Source: Callaeas wilsoni (lineage: Eukaryota; Chordata; Aves; Passeriformes; Callaeidae). Taken from it: a DNA stretch of 64,000 bases. Positions 35,480-47,130 of the stretch are shown here, in pieces. Location: contig VWPU01003994.1 of NCBI GenBank assembly GCA_013398955.1, positions 42,089 through 106,088 on the forward strand, in the 5' to 3' direction. Numbering within the stretch: position 1 is the first letter of the stretch; every line of letters starts with the position of its first letter. The translations under genes were made by a program, and so were the position numbers. The notes below the pieces were generated by a model. The model worked only from the letters and a program-made list of their open reading frames with translations, was not told the origin of the DNA and did not search any database.

Positions 35480-36050
35480 CAACTATGAAACACGCTGAGT
35501 TGGAAGGGACCCACAGGGATCATCAGTCCAGCTCCTGGCCCTGCACAGGCACCCCAACAATCCCACCCCGTGCATCCCTGAGAGCATGGTCCAAGCGCTC
35601 CTGGAGCTCTGGCAGCCTTGGGGCTGTGCCCATTCCCTGGGGAGCCTGGGCAGTGCCCCATCACCCTCTGGCTGAAAAAAGTTTTCCCTATATCCATCCT
35701 AAAGCTCCCTGGCTCAGCCTCATGCTGTTTCCTCGAGTCCTGTCTCTGGTCACGGGAGTGCAGACATCGGTACCTGTCCCTCTGCTTCTCCTCACGAGGA
35801 TGTTGCAGATCACAATGAGATCTCCCCTCAGTCTCCTCTTCTCCAGGCTGAGCCAACCAAGTGCCCTCAGCCACTCCTCATACAGCTTCCCTTTCAGACC
35901 CTTCACCATCCTCGTGGCCCTCCTTTGGACACTCTCTAACGGTTTCATGTCTTTGTTTATATTGTGGTGCCCACAACGGCCCCCAGGAATCAAGGCGGGG
36001 CTGCTGGGCCACAGGAAGCCCAAGGGGTCTTCTCCAGTGCATCATTTGGT
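35480..36050 (-). mobile_element. 5'-truncated CR1 LINE with decayed reverse transcriptase C-terminus
   Basis: On the minus strand the frame shows WAPQYKQ, then after a frame change LESVQRRATRMVKG, LSLEKRRLRGDL and DRTRGN, then after another change FRMDIGKTFFSQRVMGH. These are the conserved C-terminal motifs of the CR1 reverse transcriptase protein. The plus strand near 35490-35560 (GAGTTGGAAGGGACCCACAG and on) is the antisense of the CR1 3' end. The element is therefore on the same strand as WWC1, truncated at its 5' end and broken by at least two frameshifts, so it cannot encode a working enzyme. The 3' end lies near 35480, with a degraded octamer tail. Confidence 0.88.
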
Positions 36051-36110
36051 TAGTAACACTCTGAATACTGCTGTGCATTGGTGGCATGACTGCTGTTCTG
36101 CCACTTCTGT

Positions 36111-36188
36111 AGAGAGCTTTGTAAGAAGAGGTGCAATTCCATCCTGGCTACGATGGATGGAATTGCACCTCTTCTTACAAAGCTCTCT
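36111..36188. repeat. Perfect 34-bp inverted repeat with 10-base spacer
   Basis: The left arm is 36111-36144 and the right arm is 36155-36188. They are exact reverse complements over 34 bases, with spacer TGGCTACGAT. The arm begins AGAGAGCTTTGTAAGAAGAG. The structure would extrude as a cruciform in DNA or fold as a 78-base hairpin in RNA from either strand. It sits about 60 bases from the 5'-truncated end of the CR1 element. I do not recognise it as part of a named repeat. Confidence 0.95.
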
Positions 36189-36247
36189 GGCATTGCACAC
36201 CAGCTTCCACTGCACACCAATGTCCCTGGCATTGCACACCAGCTTCC
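36187..36247 (+). repeat. Two direct copies of a 22-bp unit, period 39 bp
   Basis: CTGGCATTGCACACCAGCTT plus CC occurs at 36187-36208 and again at 36226-36247. A partial match (TGCACACCA) lies between them. The block begins at the end of the inverted repeat. Confidence 0.9.
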
Positions 36248-37116
36248 TTTCAACCTCACAGCGTGATTAAACCAGGAGTCATGCATCTCCCATGTCCCAG
36301 ATACAGTGCTCAACATTTTTGGTGAGTGATCCAAGCAAGAATCCCTCAACATGGAGCAGTAATTAAACCCATACTTAAAGTACATTAGGTGAGGGTGTGC
36401 TGCAGACATAAAACACACCTCAGGAAATTAATCTGTATTACACACTGAATGGAGTTTCTTGCAGAATTCTGCTCAAGAATCACACCTAATATTAAACCCT
36501 TTCTTGGTAAAAACCAAAAACCAGTGTGGAGCTGCACACAGCTATCAGCCCTAGGTCTTTAGAATACTTTCATCAGGGAATGGCACTGCAGTGCCAACTG
36601 GGATGCTCCAAAGTTTAACACCAAACTTATAAAGCTTCTGTTCAGCTTTTGTCCAGTCCTATTTTCTTAGAAGCAGCTGAATTCCTTATAAAAGTGCTCA
36701 GAAACTGTCAGACTCAATAGGAAGCCAGGACCAAGCAACTGAAGGATGCTTATTCCTATTTTCCATATGAAATGCAATGCATGAACTACATCCAGCCAGT
36801 TCTTTCAGTTAGAGTTTTGGAAAAAGGAAGAAAAAAGCAAGGCAGGATCAGTCTGCTATAGCAATGACACAAGCCAACTGGAGACTTGCCAGTTACTAGA
36901 GCTCAGAAACAGACAATTATTTCACTTTTGAGACTCATATTTTCAGCATATCTCACGAGGAGCACCCATCACCAAGCACAGACTAGTGTCCTCCTCCCTG
37001 GCTGCCCACAAGCTTCCAACTATCCCATTTGTACAGAGGAGAAATCTGTCATTAAACTAGCAAACAGAATAATAATTAGTTTTATAACTAAGAGTGTAAT
37101 TCCACTTGTTACAGAC

Positions 37117-37165
37117 AAAATAGCTATTTTGCAGCTTCATAAAATAGCTATTTCTGCAGCTTCAT
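37117..37165. repeat. Tandem duplication, two copies of a 24-25 bp unit
   Basis: AAAATAGCTATTTTGCAGCT plus TCAT is followed directly by a second copy with one inserted C. This is a recent-looking simple duplication in AT-rich intron sequence. Confidence 0.9.
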
Positions 37166-39807
37166 AACGATATTACTTACTTTTCTAAGCTCCTTTCCCT
37201 AGCTGTTGCGGGAAAAACTGGCACAAATCAAAGTAGCAATGGTACAATTAGATTAAAGACATGTAATATGTTGTGTAGCAAGACTTTGAATGCAGCCTAA
37301 AAAGAAAAAAGAGATTATTTCCTTGTTTTAAGATATGATTTTAGGGGTTGTGATGAAGACTAAAATAAACCAATTTTCCAAAAGGGATCCAAAACTGCAG
37401 TGTCTCCCCGAGCATACTCACAATGACAGATTAAAGAGCAAAAGGAGAAGCTTCTTTCTCACAGCAGGACATGATTTAGTTAGTGCATTACTGCTGCATA
37501 AAACAGGACTGTTCCTCTGCATGTGGGAAGTTAAAGCTAGGACACATCTGCAGGACTATTCCTTTGAAACATCTCCTTTTCAATTCACAAAGCTTCCTAG
37601 CTGCCTTGAAAAAAAATCTCATCAACTCAGTCAAACGACATTTCCACACAACAGCTCCTCCCTGTAGCTGGACTCCAGGCAGCAATGCACAAAAATGGAC
37701 CCCTGTCACCACTGTGCCTATAACCAAGGAAGGAAACCTGCAAAATGGTTTGTGCATTCCTTACCCTTCTTCCTTCCAGAAACCTTCAGATTCATTCACC
37801 CAGTTTTCACATAAAAGCCGTGCACCCAAAGTTCAGAAAATCCTATGACTTCTGGTCTTCCAGTCACAAAGAGGGTAAACTTAAGGTCTGTAAATTTAGC
37901 ACTTTTCATGAAACCCAAACTGGCCTATTTAAAAGAGATGACATTTTGGGACAAGAGTGTGTTTGCATCTTCCAGCCATACTCCCTTTGCTCTGACACCC
38001 ATCAGACATCAGTTAGACCTGAACTACTCTTCAAGTGCTTCATCTGCTTCTAAGCTGGAGGCTGAGCTTGGTGTAGGAGCTCTACAAGAGAAAACAGCCT
38101 GAGCTAGAGAAGATATTTGTAAATAATAGCCTAACTCTGGCCTTCTAGATCACCCAAAAGCAACCCATATGTTCACCTCTTAAGAACTCACTCATATCTC
38201 ACGTTCATCATACCTGTGACTGCCATTCTCCCATAGGTATGTTTTAACTGGGGTCATTACTAGGAATATTTAGTATTCTGAAAAAGACATATCAACCTAC
38301 ATTTATCCATTTCCATGATATTTTCTTAGCTTCCAGTATGTAATTTTAAAATTTCATTCATGAAACTCAAATTTACTTGAACAAGTGCAATTGCTCATTA
38401 GGACACCTGGAAAACAGGTACCCACAGCAACCACCACACACAGCAGGTCAAGGTTGCTGTTTCAGAAACTAATCCTGGTAACAGAGGTAAAAGAGAAGAG
38501 CATGACCCAACTTTCTGATCTGAGGAGCAGCTGACAGTCTTCAGGCAGAGGCAGGATGAGGGTAAAGCCACTGCTCACCCACCAACCATGGTGAACATTC
38601 CAAGACACTTCCATCTTTGCAAAATACTTGCCCAGAGTAGCTCAACTATTTGTACAGCAAATGATGTCCAAATCCCACTCCCACAGCAGGAAAAAGAAAG
38701 TTAGCTTCCCACCTCTATTTTCTAAGTCACATTATTTTAAAATGAGAAGGGTTTCTATATTTCTTATTTTTGATCACCTTCAGTTTCTATCACAGATAAA
38801 ACTGAAAGCCAATGTTATCATGTGCAAACAGTATTAAATGGAAACTTGCTCATCTTAGATTCAGAAAGCCTTTCTATATTCTTTAACTCCACTGTTGTCA
38901 ATCAAAAACCTCATTACACGGGAAACTGAAGGCAAATAATCCTTGTATAACCAGTTTTTGATTGACAGAAGGTTTGTTAAACATGGCTGTACAGAGGTTC
39001 CTGGCGGGAGCTGGAGATGGGTGACCTGTGCCACTTACAAATCTGGAGTTAATACTACAATGGTAACAGAAATCAATTCTGAACTTCCTAAACCAGGAGA
39101 TGTTATTTCTGTAATTACTGCATTTTGGTATCAACTGGGGGCCTACAGCAGTAAACCCAGCCCACGAGCAGCTCCCGGGGAGGCTCACAGCCACGAGGAC
39201 GTCAGTGCACACAGGCAGATGTGCCCTCGGCAAACACCGTGCTTGGGTCACCGGGAAGAGAAGATTTATAAACCAACAGTGCAGTGCCGAGCTTCTGCAC
39301 AGTGCATAAACCCACCTAATCCCTGTGTTTGCAGGGCTCCTCAGACCCCGTAACAAAGTAAAGCCATTTAAACAGGAGAGCCTTATTTTAATCAGTTCAG
39401 GACAGATCACATGGCCTCATGTGAAATCCTTCAGGACTCTCCACGGGCGAGAGGACAGACCAGGGGATTTCCTGCAGCTTGCCGTACCCGTAGCAGCAGC
39501 TCACTGCACAAGGAACAAAGGCGGCCCCTGGGTCACTCAGGACTGTCATGTCAGCTCCTCTTGAGCCACCAAACCCTGATGAACACCCTAGCAGCCCTGC
39601 TGAGCTCTCCCCTTCGCTCCTGCACTCACAGGTACACAGCAAGTGCATGAGGCAGACAGGCCTCACGGGCAAGAACTCAAGCCAGATGACACAATTGTGA
39701 GTTGTGGCAGATACTTCCACTCGCACCATTTCCACCATTTCTCTTACAAAACCAAACAGCTTTTCAACCCAGCATTTCATAGGAGAAGCGTGGAGTCAGG
39801 TTTTATT

Positions 39808-39860
39808 TTCAATAAATTGAAACTGCTCATTGAACAGTTCAATAAATTGAACTGCTCATT
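39808..39860. repeat. Tandem duplication, two copies of a roughly 23-30 bp unit
   Basis: TTCAATAAATTGAAACTGCT plus CATTGAACAG is followed by TTCAATAAATTGAACTGCTC plus ATT. The second copy lacks one A and the tail. Confidence 0.9.
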
Positions 39861-42800
39861 ATGTGCCAGGATGTGCTACACAGATCAGGATAGGAAATGA
39901 GCTAAAGGCACCTCAATTCCAGCTGTGACATTGGGGTAGCTGTGCACAAGGAGTTTTGAGGAACTCAAACTTCCAGCAGAGCTGCTACTGGAACTCAGAA
40001 GGCTGCTGCAAGAATCACTGCCAGGAGGCTGCACACGATGACATACAAGCTTCTTTGTTTCTAATGAGGTCATCCCATTCTCAAGACAGACAACGATTAT
40101 TTTTAAACTTCAGCACAGAAAAACCTATCACTTTGCTGCAGTCCTAGAAAATTTGTCTGCAGTCTCCTCCTCACAAAACCTTTTAAAAATAGACTCCTAC
40201 ACATTTATTACTCAACGTGGTGATCCAGCCCTCAAACACACCAGGGCCATTCGTCACTATAGTAACTGTTTTCCCTGGGAGCATCTTCTCTCACTGCAGG
40301 GAGGGTTGCCTTTAGAGGCTGGGGGTGTGGCAGTGAAGAGGCCCTCTTTTATGATCTTGCTGGCAAAGCTTTTCTCCCCCCATCTCCACACACCTGTGCA
40401 CGATGAAGCCTCCTTTGGATTCCCACTCCAACAGCAGTTTAGGGAAGAGGCGATGGGAACAGCTCATCCCTACCAGCCAGCATCCTCAGCAGTGGCACAG
40501 CAGGCAGCTCCAGGCCAAGTGACACCTCAGGTGCACCAGAACCTCCCCAGCTGCAGGGGAGCTGGAGGGGGAGACCTCTACACCCAGAGGAGCAGAAAGG
40601 CCCAGTTCAGGACCACCATTAGCAGAGGGGAGCCATGAACAGGAATGCGCTTCCCACGTAACAAGGAGATGCTTTTAAGAAGTGATCACAAATCTGAGAA
40701 GCTTCTTAACTATGCTCCAAGGAGTCTTATGAGAGATCCAACATGTCATTTCAAAGTTTTGGAAGGCAGACATTATTCCAAAACCCACACAAAGGCCCAG
40801 TCATCGTAAACTTCTAGTTACCTCAAGCACATGTCATTTCAGTGACTGCCAGTGTGTGGTCCTGGTCTTGCTGTGATAAAGGGTAACTGGGAACAGAATT
40901 ACACTCCTACAGTAAAAATGGGGTCAAGTCTGAAAAAAACAGTGTATTTGAAGCTGTTAGTATAAACCCAACAAATTTGCTTAAACTACAACATAGATAT
41001 TACCAAGAGAAATGGCTTAAAATAAACAACACATCTCCTCAAGCAACTCAAACTGCAGAGCTGTTTGCTTTTCAGAAGTGGTCCCCTTCATTGCTGTGGT
41101 TATTGAGCACCTTCTCAGCCTCCCACAGATCTCTTTCATCTTGTATTTCCTCCTGGCTCCTGATGTTTCATGCATTGGGCCACCTCTAGGATAAGCAAGT
41201 CCAAGATCTGTCTTCAGAGTTTATTTTCCAAACTATCATAATTTTAAACATTTTTATTGACACTCAAGAACTCAGTGATGTTTTTTGGCCAGGCTCTGTA
41301 CCTTGTTAAAGTCATCTTGAGTTGTGTGTAATTTGCCAATTAGACCCTCTACTGCTTTCACATAAGCAGGTAACATCCAAGTTTTTCTTTTATACAGAAA
41401 TTAGTCACATACTGCCCAACAGATTCTCCACAAAACAGATCAAGAGACACAAAAGACACCTGAAAGTCAGCCAACAGTCTGTATTTCAGGTACTCTGACC
41501 ACAAATGCATTTATACCTTTAATAGCAATACACTTCTATTAGACAAGTAGATTCAGAAAAACATTAAGCTATTTAATACACAGTTCATAACCCCATCAGG
41601 CACAAAAAGCATGCCTAGAACATCAGTACAGTCAGCTGCTTGCTTGTTCTATGCACTTCTGAAAAGGCTTGCATGTTTACAAGCTCTGCTTTGAACACAC
41701 TGACAGTCTGTTTGCCTGTGTATTTCTTTTCAGTGCAGATCATTTACCTCTGCAAGCAAAGAACAACTAAGTTATTTGCAAGGAGAAGGCTATCAAAAAC
41801 CACTTGCAAATTTTAGATCATTCCCAGTGATTAAAAAACTGGTTCTGCAAGCAGGAGGTCAGTCATACCTTCTTAATCACTCAAATGCAAAAATTCCTGG
41901 GATAGTTCAAGGTTAAAAAGTCAGGAAATGGGAGATGAGGCTTCTCACAACATTAACTTGCCTGCCAGCCTCTATATCCTGCATGCTTTCCTGAACCAAT
42001 TAAGCAGAAAAGATATAAAAGAGTAAGGTACAACTTGATGAGAACAGTACAACACTACTGAATTAAAAGCATGCAAGAGTTGGAATTTAACCATGCAACT
42101 AATTCAAACAGCTTTAATTGTAAATAGCTGAAGTTGGTTTTCAAGTTTGCTTTCAGTTGTTCTAGGATGCAAAGCAGCCTTGCCACCTGCACAGCCTGAG
42201 CAGATTAACTAAAAGTAAGTCAGCTTTCTCTTCACTTGGAAGCTCAATTGTTCTTAAATAAGGGGACTGGTCAGTTCAGAGTTTGCCTACCAAGTATCCA
42301 GAGTAGTCAGACTAGTTCCTTGACATATTTGGGAGATTATGAACTGGAAGGCTCATCTCTGCTCTTACAGCCTGCATTCCTGCTTCCCTGAAAGGCTGCC
42401 TAGTGTGGGTGGCAGCAGTTTATATTGGCAAGATGCCTCAAGATAAGGAGGTGTATAGGACAAACTCCCCCCACAATAGAGCTCCTAGAGCAAGGAACCA
42501 ATAGCTACTGTCAGAAGAAGACAAATATTTGAGATCTCAGCAAGGAGGTAAGTATGGAATAATTGCCCTACCTCAGCATTCAGGAACACGTGCACTGCAG
42601 CGAGCACTGCGCTGACCATCCAGATGGGGATGATGGGCAACAGATTGAGGATTCACTCCACAACTGGGCTGCATCAGACACGGAATTTACACTTCATGTG
42701 CAGTGATTGCAAACCTGAATTCTTTCAGAAGAAAAGCATGCTGCTGTACTTCTCACCAGAATGTTCTGTCTGTGAACAGCGAATGCCTCCTGCAACACTG

Positions 42801-45800
42801 TCAGCTCCTGTGCCCTTTATTCACATGGCATTTGAAGTGTCAACAGACAACCCTACGGTGCCATCACTGGACTCATCTAATCTCCCCAGTGTAGAAAACA
42901 AGCATTGCTAGTATGAAAACCTACTTGGAAAGGACAAAGGAAGCACAGAAGTTTGTTCTACATGCCCATGGTTTGCATGCTGCTCCCTGGTTCACCTCCT
43001 GCCAGCACTGGGCTAATTGCTCAGCCATACAGCAGCTTTGGTGGGGCTGCCTGCTTGCTATTTTTGCATTATAAATGTTCTGACTGAGTTACAGAGCTAT
43101 TTGATGTCCCAAACCCAAACAGCAACGTTAGCAGGCTGCACCCCCTGTAGAACACGAGGGGTCTGCACGCCCTGCAAAACACAGTGTAGGCAAGCAGCAG
43201 GGGCAGCATCAGAGCATCTTCTGCTCCTTGCCCCAAGTCAGATCAGCTGCAGCCACTCAGCTCTTACACAGTGCCTAGGTCTGAAACCACTACTGCACGG
43301 CTCTGATCTGACATCAGCCTGCCACCTTGGAAATCCTGGCCAGATAGAGCAGAACTCTGCTGCACAGAGTCACATGAACCCCCAAGGGGCCTCAGGGCAC
43401 TCACAGGGCCCCTTCGATGCCATTGCAAACTCAGCAGCACCAGGTGTGAACAGGAGTATTTCTGGCTGCCTGCAAGAACCTGAGGAGACGCCTGGTCAAG
43501 ATGATGTCAGAGCAGTGGAGAACACAGAACACAAATCCTTCTGCTTGCAAAGCAACTGTGAATTCAAGATACAAAATACTTACCCGAGCATAAGCACAGC
43601 CCTGCGGACTGCAATCCATGCCACTCCTTCAAGAGTGGCAAACCAAAACTACTTCAACAGTCTCAGCCTTGTGAGTGAGCACTGAGGACAGCCTTTGGAA
43701 ATGAAGGGATGGCAACTCACTTCTGATCCAAAGAGGAGAAAGCCCAGGTTGCACAGCCCTCAGCTCATGAATGCAGCACTGCTGAAGCACAGAAGCACTT
43801 GGAATTCACAATATGAGCTTTAACATCTACTAATGTTGCTCTAAGTGTTGAGACAATGTGTTCTCAGATCCCGAAAAGCCATACTGTATAAAAATGAACA
43901 GAAATATCAGAACAAGAACAGATGTCTAGAACAACTTTGTGAGAGTAAAGTTTTAGGAGATGTAGGGTTAGAAGGGAAGAGTATAAAACGAATAGGTTTA
44001 GTATCTTTTTCATCCAAAGTAACAAAGCCTTGATTTACCATGTAGTTAAGCCACAAAAAAAAAACATGCCAAACTGTGTTTATAGGCAGAACTGTACAAA
44101 GCACTAAACATAGCTCAGTACTTCACACATTGCAAGGGAGTCGATACAAATCAACAACTATTGAAGGCTGCTCACACATCTGAGGACGGCAAAAGTGAGA
44201 TTTGCATCACCAAGTGAGTTTGATTGATTTACTCTCACAAACATCGTTTATTTTTAATGATCCACTACGAATATATTTTGCCAACAGATCAAATTTGTGT
44301 TAATGTGGAAGTTATAATGGCACTTGCTCTCTTGCATTCCTCTTTCCCATCTATCTTGAGTAGTTTAAAGCCCACTTAACAGTCCTTCTTCCAGCTCAGA
44401 AATGGCACAAGCCAGCTGAGGATTTGGTTTTTTAGTTATTTCTCAGTTCAAAACAGACAGCATTTCTTTCCACTAAGCAAAGACTCAGCATACATATCAC
44501 TTCATCACTGCTGCTCACACTTCATGCTCCAGGTATGTGTCACAGACACACCTTACATAGTCTCATTATTAGTATTTAGCTACTATTTTACTTTAGTTTA
44601 TGACCAAGAGCACAGGAACCTCCTTCCTTCCAAAGGAACAATCTTCCTCTTTCCAGTATACCCTGGTGAAGGTGGCTAAACCCCAGACTGTTTGTGTCTT
44701 TTTGCTATCTCTGCATTCCCACTTCTCCCACACCTATGCAGGAGGTACGTACCTCAGTCAAGCTCCTGGCCTGTCTGACAGCAGAGACACCAGCTTCACT
44801 GCCACCATCCTAACTCCCCACATTAAAAGGTGAAGGGGTGAATCCCAACAAACAGGCTGCATTGCATCCCAGCTTTACAAGCCAGGTAACTCCAAAGAAA
44901 AAGGGCAGACATGCCAGATTTGTCTTAATCAAGTATCATGGCAAACCAAAGCTGAAGCCATGGCACAAAGCTCAGAGCAACGAAGAAGCTGGCCAGCAAG
45001 GCCACCGGCTTTGACAGAAAGGGTGTGTGCACAGCATCCCGTGCTTTGCTCTGTGCTTTGCTCAGAAGCAGCACATTGTCTGTAACCCCACCAGACACGG
45101 CACATGCCAGCCTACACCAGCCCTGACAACTCTGCCACTCCACAGGACCAAACACTACTCCCACAGGAGCATCAGAGGTGGTGGCAAGACCACTCATTTC
45201 ACTCCTCAGCAAGCTGACTGAGCTCATTCGACAGGGAAACAAGTCTTCAGGTACTCCAGCAACGGGACTGCCCCCGTCAGCAGGGGCAAGTTCCACCTCC
45301 CTTGGACTGAGGCCACACCATTCCACAGGACCTAAAAACAAATGTCCCAAGGTCATTAGGACACATCCAAATTCCAAGTACACACCTAGATCCTCTAAAA
45401 CTGAAAAAAAAAATCTCAATTTGTTAAGCGACATAAGCTTTTATGTAAATGCTCAAAGCAAAGCATTTAGAAAGGAATTATCGAAGACACCAGTAAATAT
45501 CTGAATTCCTCCAACAAAAAACACACAATACACAAGGGTATGTTCCTACAGCCAAGGAAAAAGACGGTTTTATTCTAATCTTGTCAAGAGAAAAAAAAAA
45601 AAACACCACAAACCAATGAATTTTAAGTATCTACTTCCAAAGCTGCAGCGCAGCCTCAGCAACAGAAGTGCCACAGTTACAGACAAGCTGTAACAATACT
45701 TAGATTTCTTCAGGAATGCACCATTTTTCATTTTACAGCACATATTCATAGTAGTAAGTGTTGATTACTTTTTTGCACTGCAAGGGTTGCTTTACCTGTA

Positions 45801-46397
45801 CAGGGTCAATTGCCTGAGACATGCTTCAGGATTAGAAGCACCCAAAAAGCATCTTAGAGAAGGATCAATTTCTAGGAGATGCAGTTATTTAACCTGAATT
45901 AGCAGGTGACTGTACATGTGCTAGCACAGGGGAGAGAGGGAGAATTGTGTTGGATGCATTGCACAAAGACATCAGCAACTGAGCCAGGCTAATGGTTTGT
46001 TGCTCCTGTAAAAAGCATCTCTCCCACCTTACACAGCTTTGCCTTGCTCCTGTTCTCAGTGCAGCAGCTCTGCACCCTCCAAGCCCTCCCACAAACAGCT
46101 CCTGTTCAGCAATAGAGCAGAACAGCACCCAGAGCGTTCTGACCAGTGCATTCCCAGCTGGGTGACGGGGACTCGGCAGTCAACAATGTGCCAGGAACAG
46201 AAGCAGCACTGGGGAAAACCACGACCCCCTTGCTGGTTGTGATGAGCTGTCTGGCTGCTCACCAGGTTTCTGGGCACCAAACTCACAGATGAGCTTCACC
46301 TGCCACGGAATCATAATTAAACCTGGTCCTCTCAGGTGGCCCATCTTTTCCAGCTGCGAGAGCTCGCCTTGCTACTGCCTTCAGGCTCATTATTACT

Positions 46398-46403
46398 TAT
46401 AAA
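46398..46403 (+). promoter_or_regulatory. TATA-like motif at the edge of the internal CpG-rich block
   Basis: TATAAA followed by TGCATAG on the plus strand lies about 30 bases before the CpG-rich block starts. It could serve a plus-strand (antisense to WWC1) promoter. The motif alone is weak evidence, since TATAAA is common by chance. Confidence 0.25.
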
Positions 46404-46429
46404 TGCATAGAAACCGTCAGCTGCAGAAG

Positions 46430-47130
46430 CCGATCCCTTCGATTCACACAGCCTGAGCCCGCTGCAGCCCTCGGGGCGACAGCCGGGCTGCGGGAAGGCG
46501 TTTCCCGGAGCCGTGGCCGTGCGGCCGCAGCGCTGCTGTCAGCCCGGCCGCTGTGCGCGGAGGAATGTGCTCCCTCACTGCACCTTTTCATCTCGATAAG
46601 GATTTCCAAGGTCATGTTCGCTCCCCTGCCGGCTCCTCCCCGGCTCCAATGAAATCCCAAGCACGCAGCCCCGGGCCCCGGTGCTGTTCCCACCCTCGGC
46701 GTCTCCCGGACACCGGCACAACCTGTCGCGTTCCTCCGCGGTAGCACAGCCTAGCCTTCCCTCTGCCGGCACCCCTCTGCTCCCGGCGCACACACCTCTG
46801 TGCCTGTGCTGCGGGGCTGGGAGAGCTCTGCAGCGAGCCTCGTGACCTCCACGGCTAACACTTCCGAATTAAATATCCCAGACAAAACCGGGTTCCAGTC
46901 TGGGCCAACGCCTAACCGAACTCACGGGCCCGGAGAAGGGCTCTAGTGGTCGCTCAAGCTGTGCGCGCTGAAGCGCTTGGCTGCGCGATCTGCTGAGCCC
47001 GTCCTCAAGGGCACTGCGTGGGGACTGCCTTCGGGACACCCCTGTCCCCACAGCAGCCGGCCAAACCAGCCCAGCATCGGCCGCCAAGGGGCCAGAGCTG
47101 CTGCCAGCCCAGGGCTTAGGGAAAGGCAGA
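46430..47130. promoter_or_regulatory. Intragenic CpG island in WWC1 intron 1
   Basis: This roughly 700-base stretch is GC-rich with dense CpG, for example GCCGTGGCCGTGCGGCCGCA at about 46511-46530 and TGTCGCGTTCCTCCGCGGTA at about 46724-46743. It stands in otherwise AT-rich intron. In vertebrates such islands usually mark promoters. It could be an alternative WWC1 promoter, an antisense or lncRNA promoter, or an enhancer. No WW1-coding exon was found in it. Confidence 0.6.

Larger units (their letters stand above)
36248..46397 (-). other. WWC1 intron 1, middle part
   Basis: This is about 10 kb of non-coding sequence. It contains two short tandem duplications (37117-37165 and 39808-39860), a run of A near 45590-45603 and one 222-codon open frame at 43017-43685 (plus) without family resemblance. 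I found no WWC1 exon 1, RNA gene or further transposable element that I can name. Confidence 0.65.

Noticed and set aside
35431..36270. 279-codon plus-strand open frame
   Set aside because: It runs antisense through the CR1 element and the hairpin. The minus strand shows the reverse transcriptase motifs, so the plus frame is a shadow.
44925..45434. 169-codon minus-strand open frame with hydrophobic C-terminus
   Set aside because: No family resemblance and no junctions in phase with WWC1. Treated as chance.
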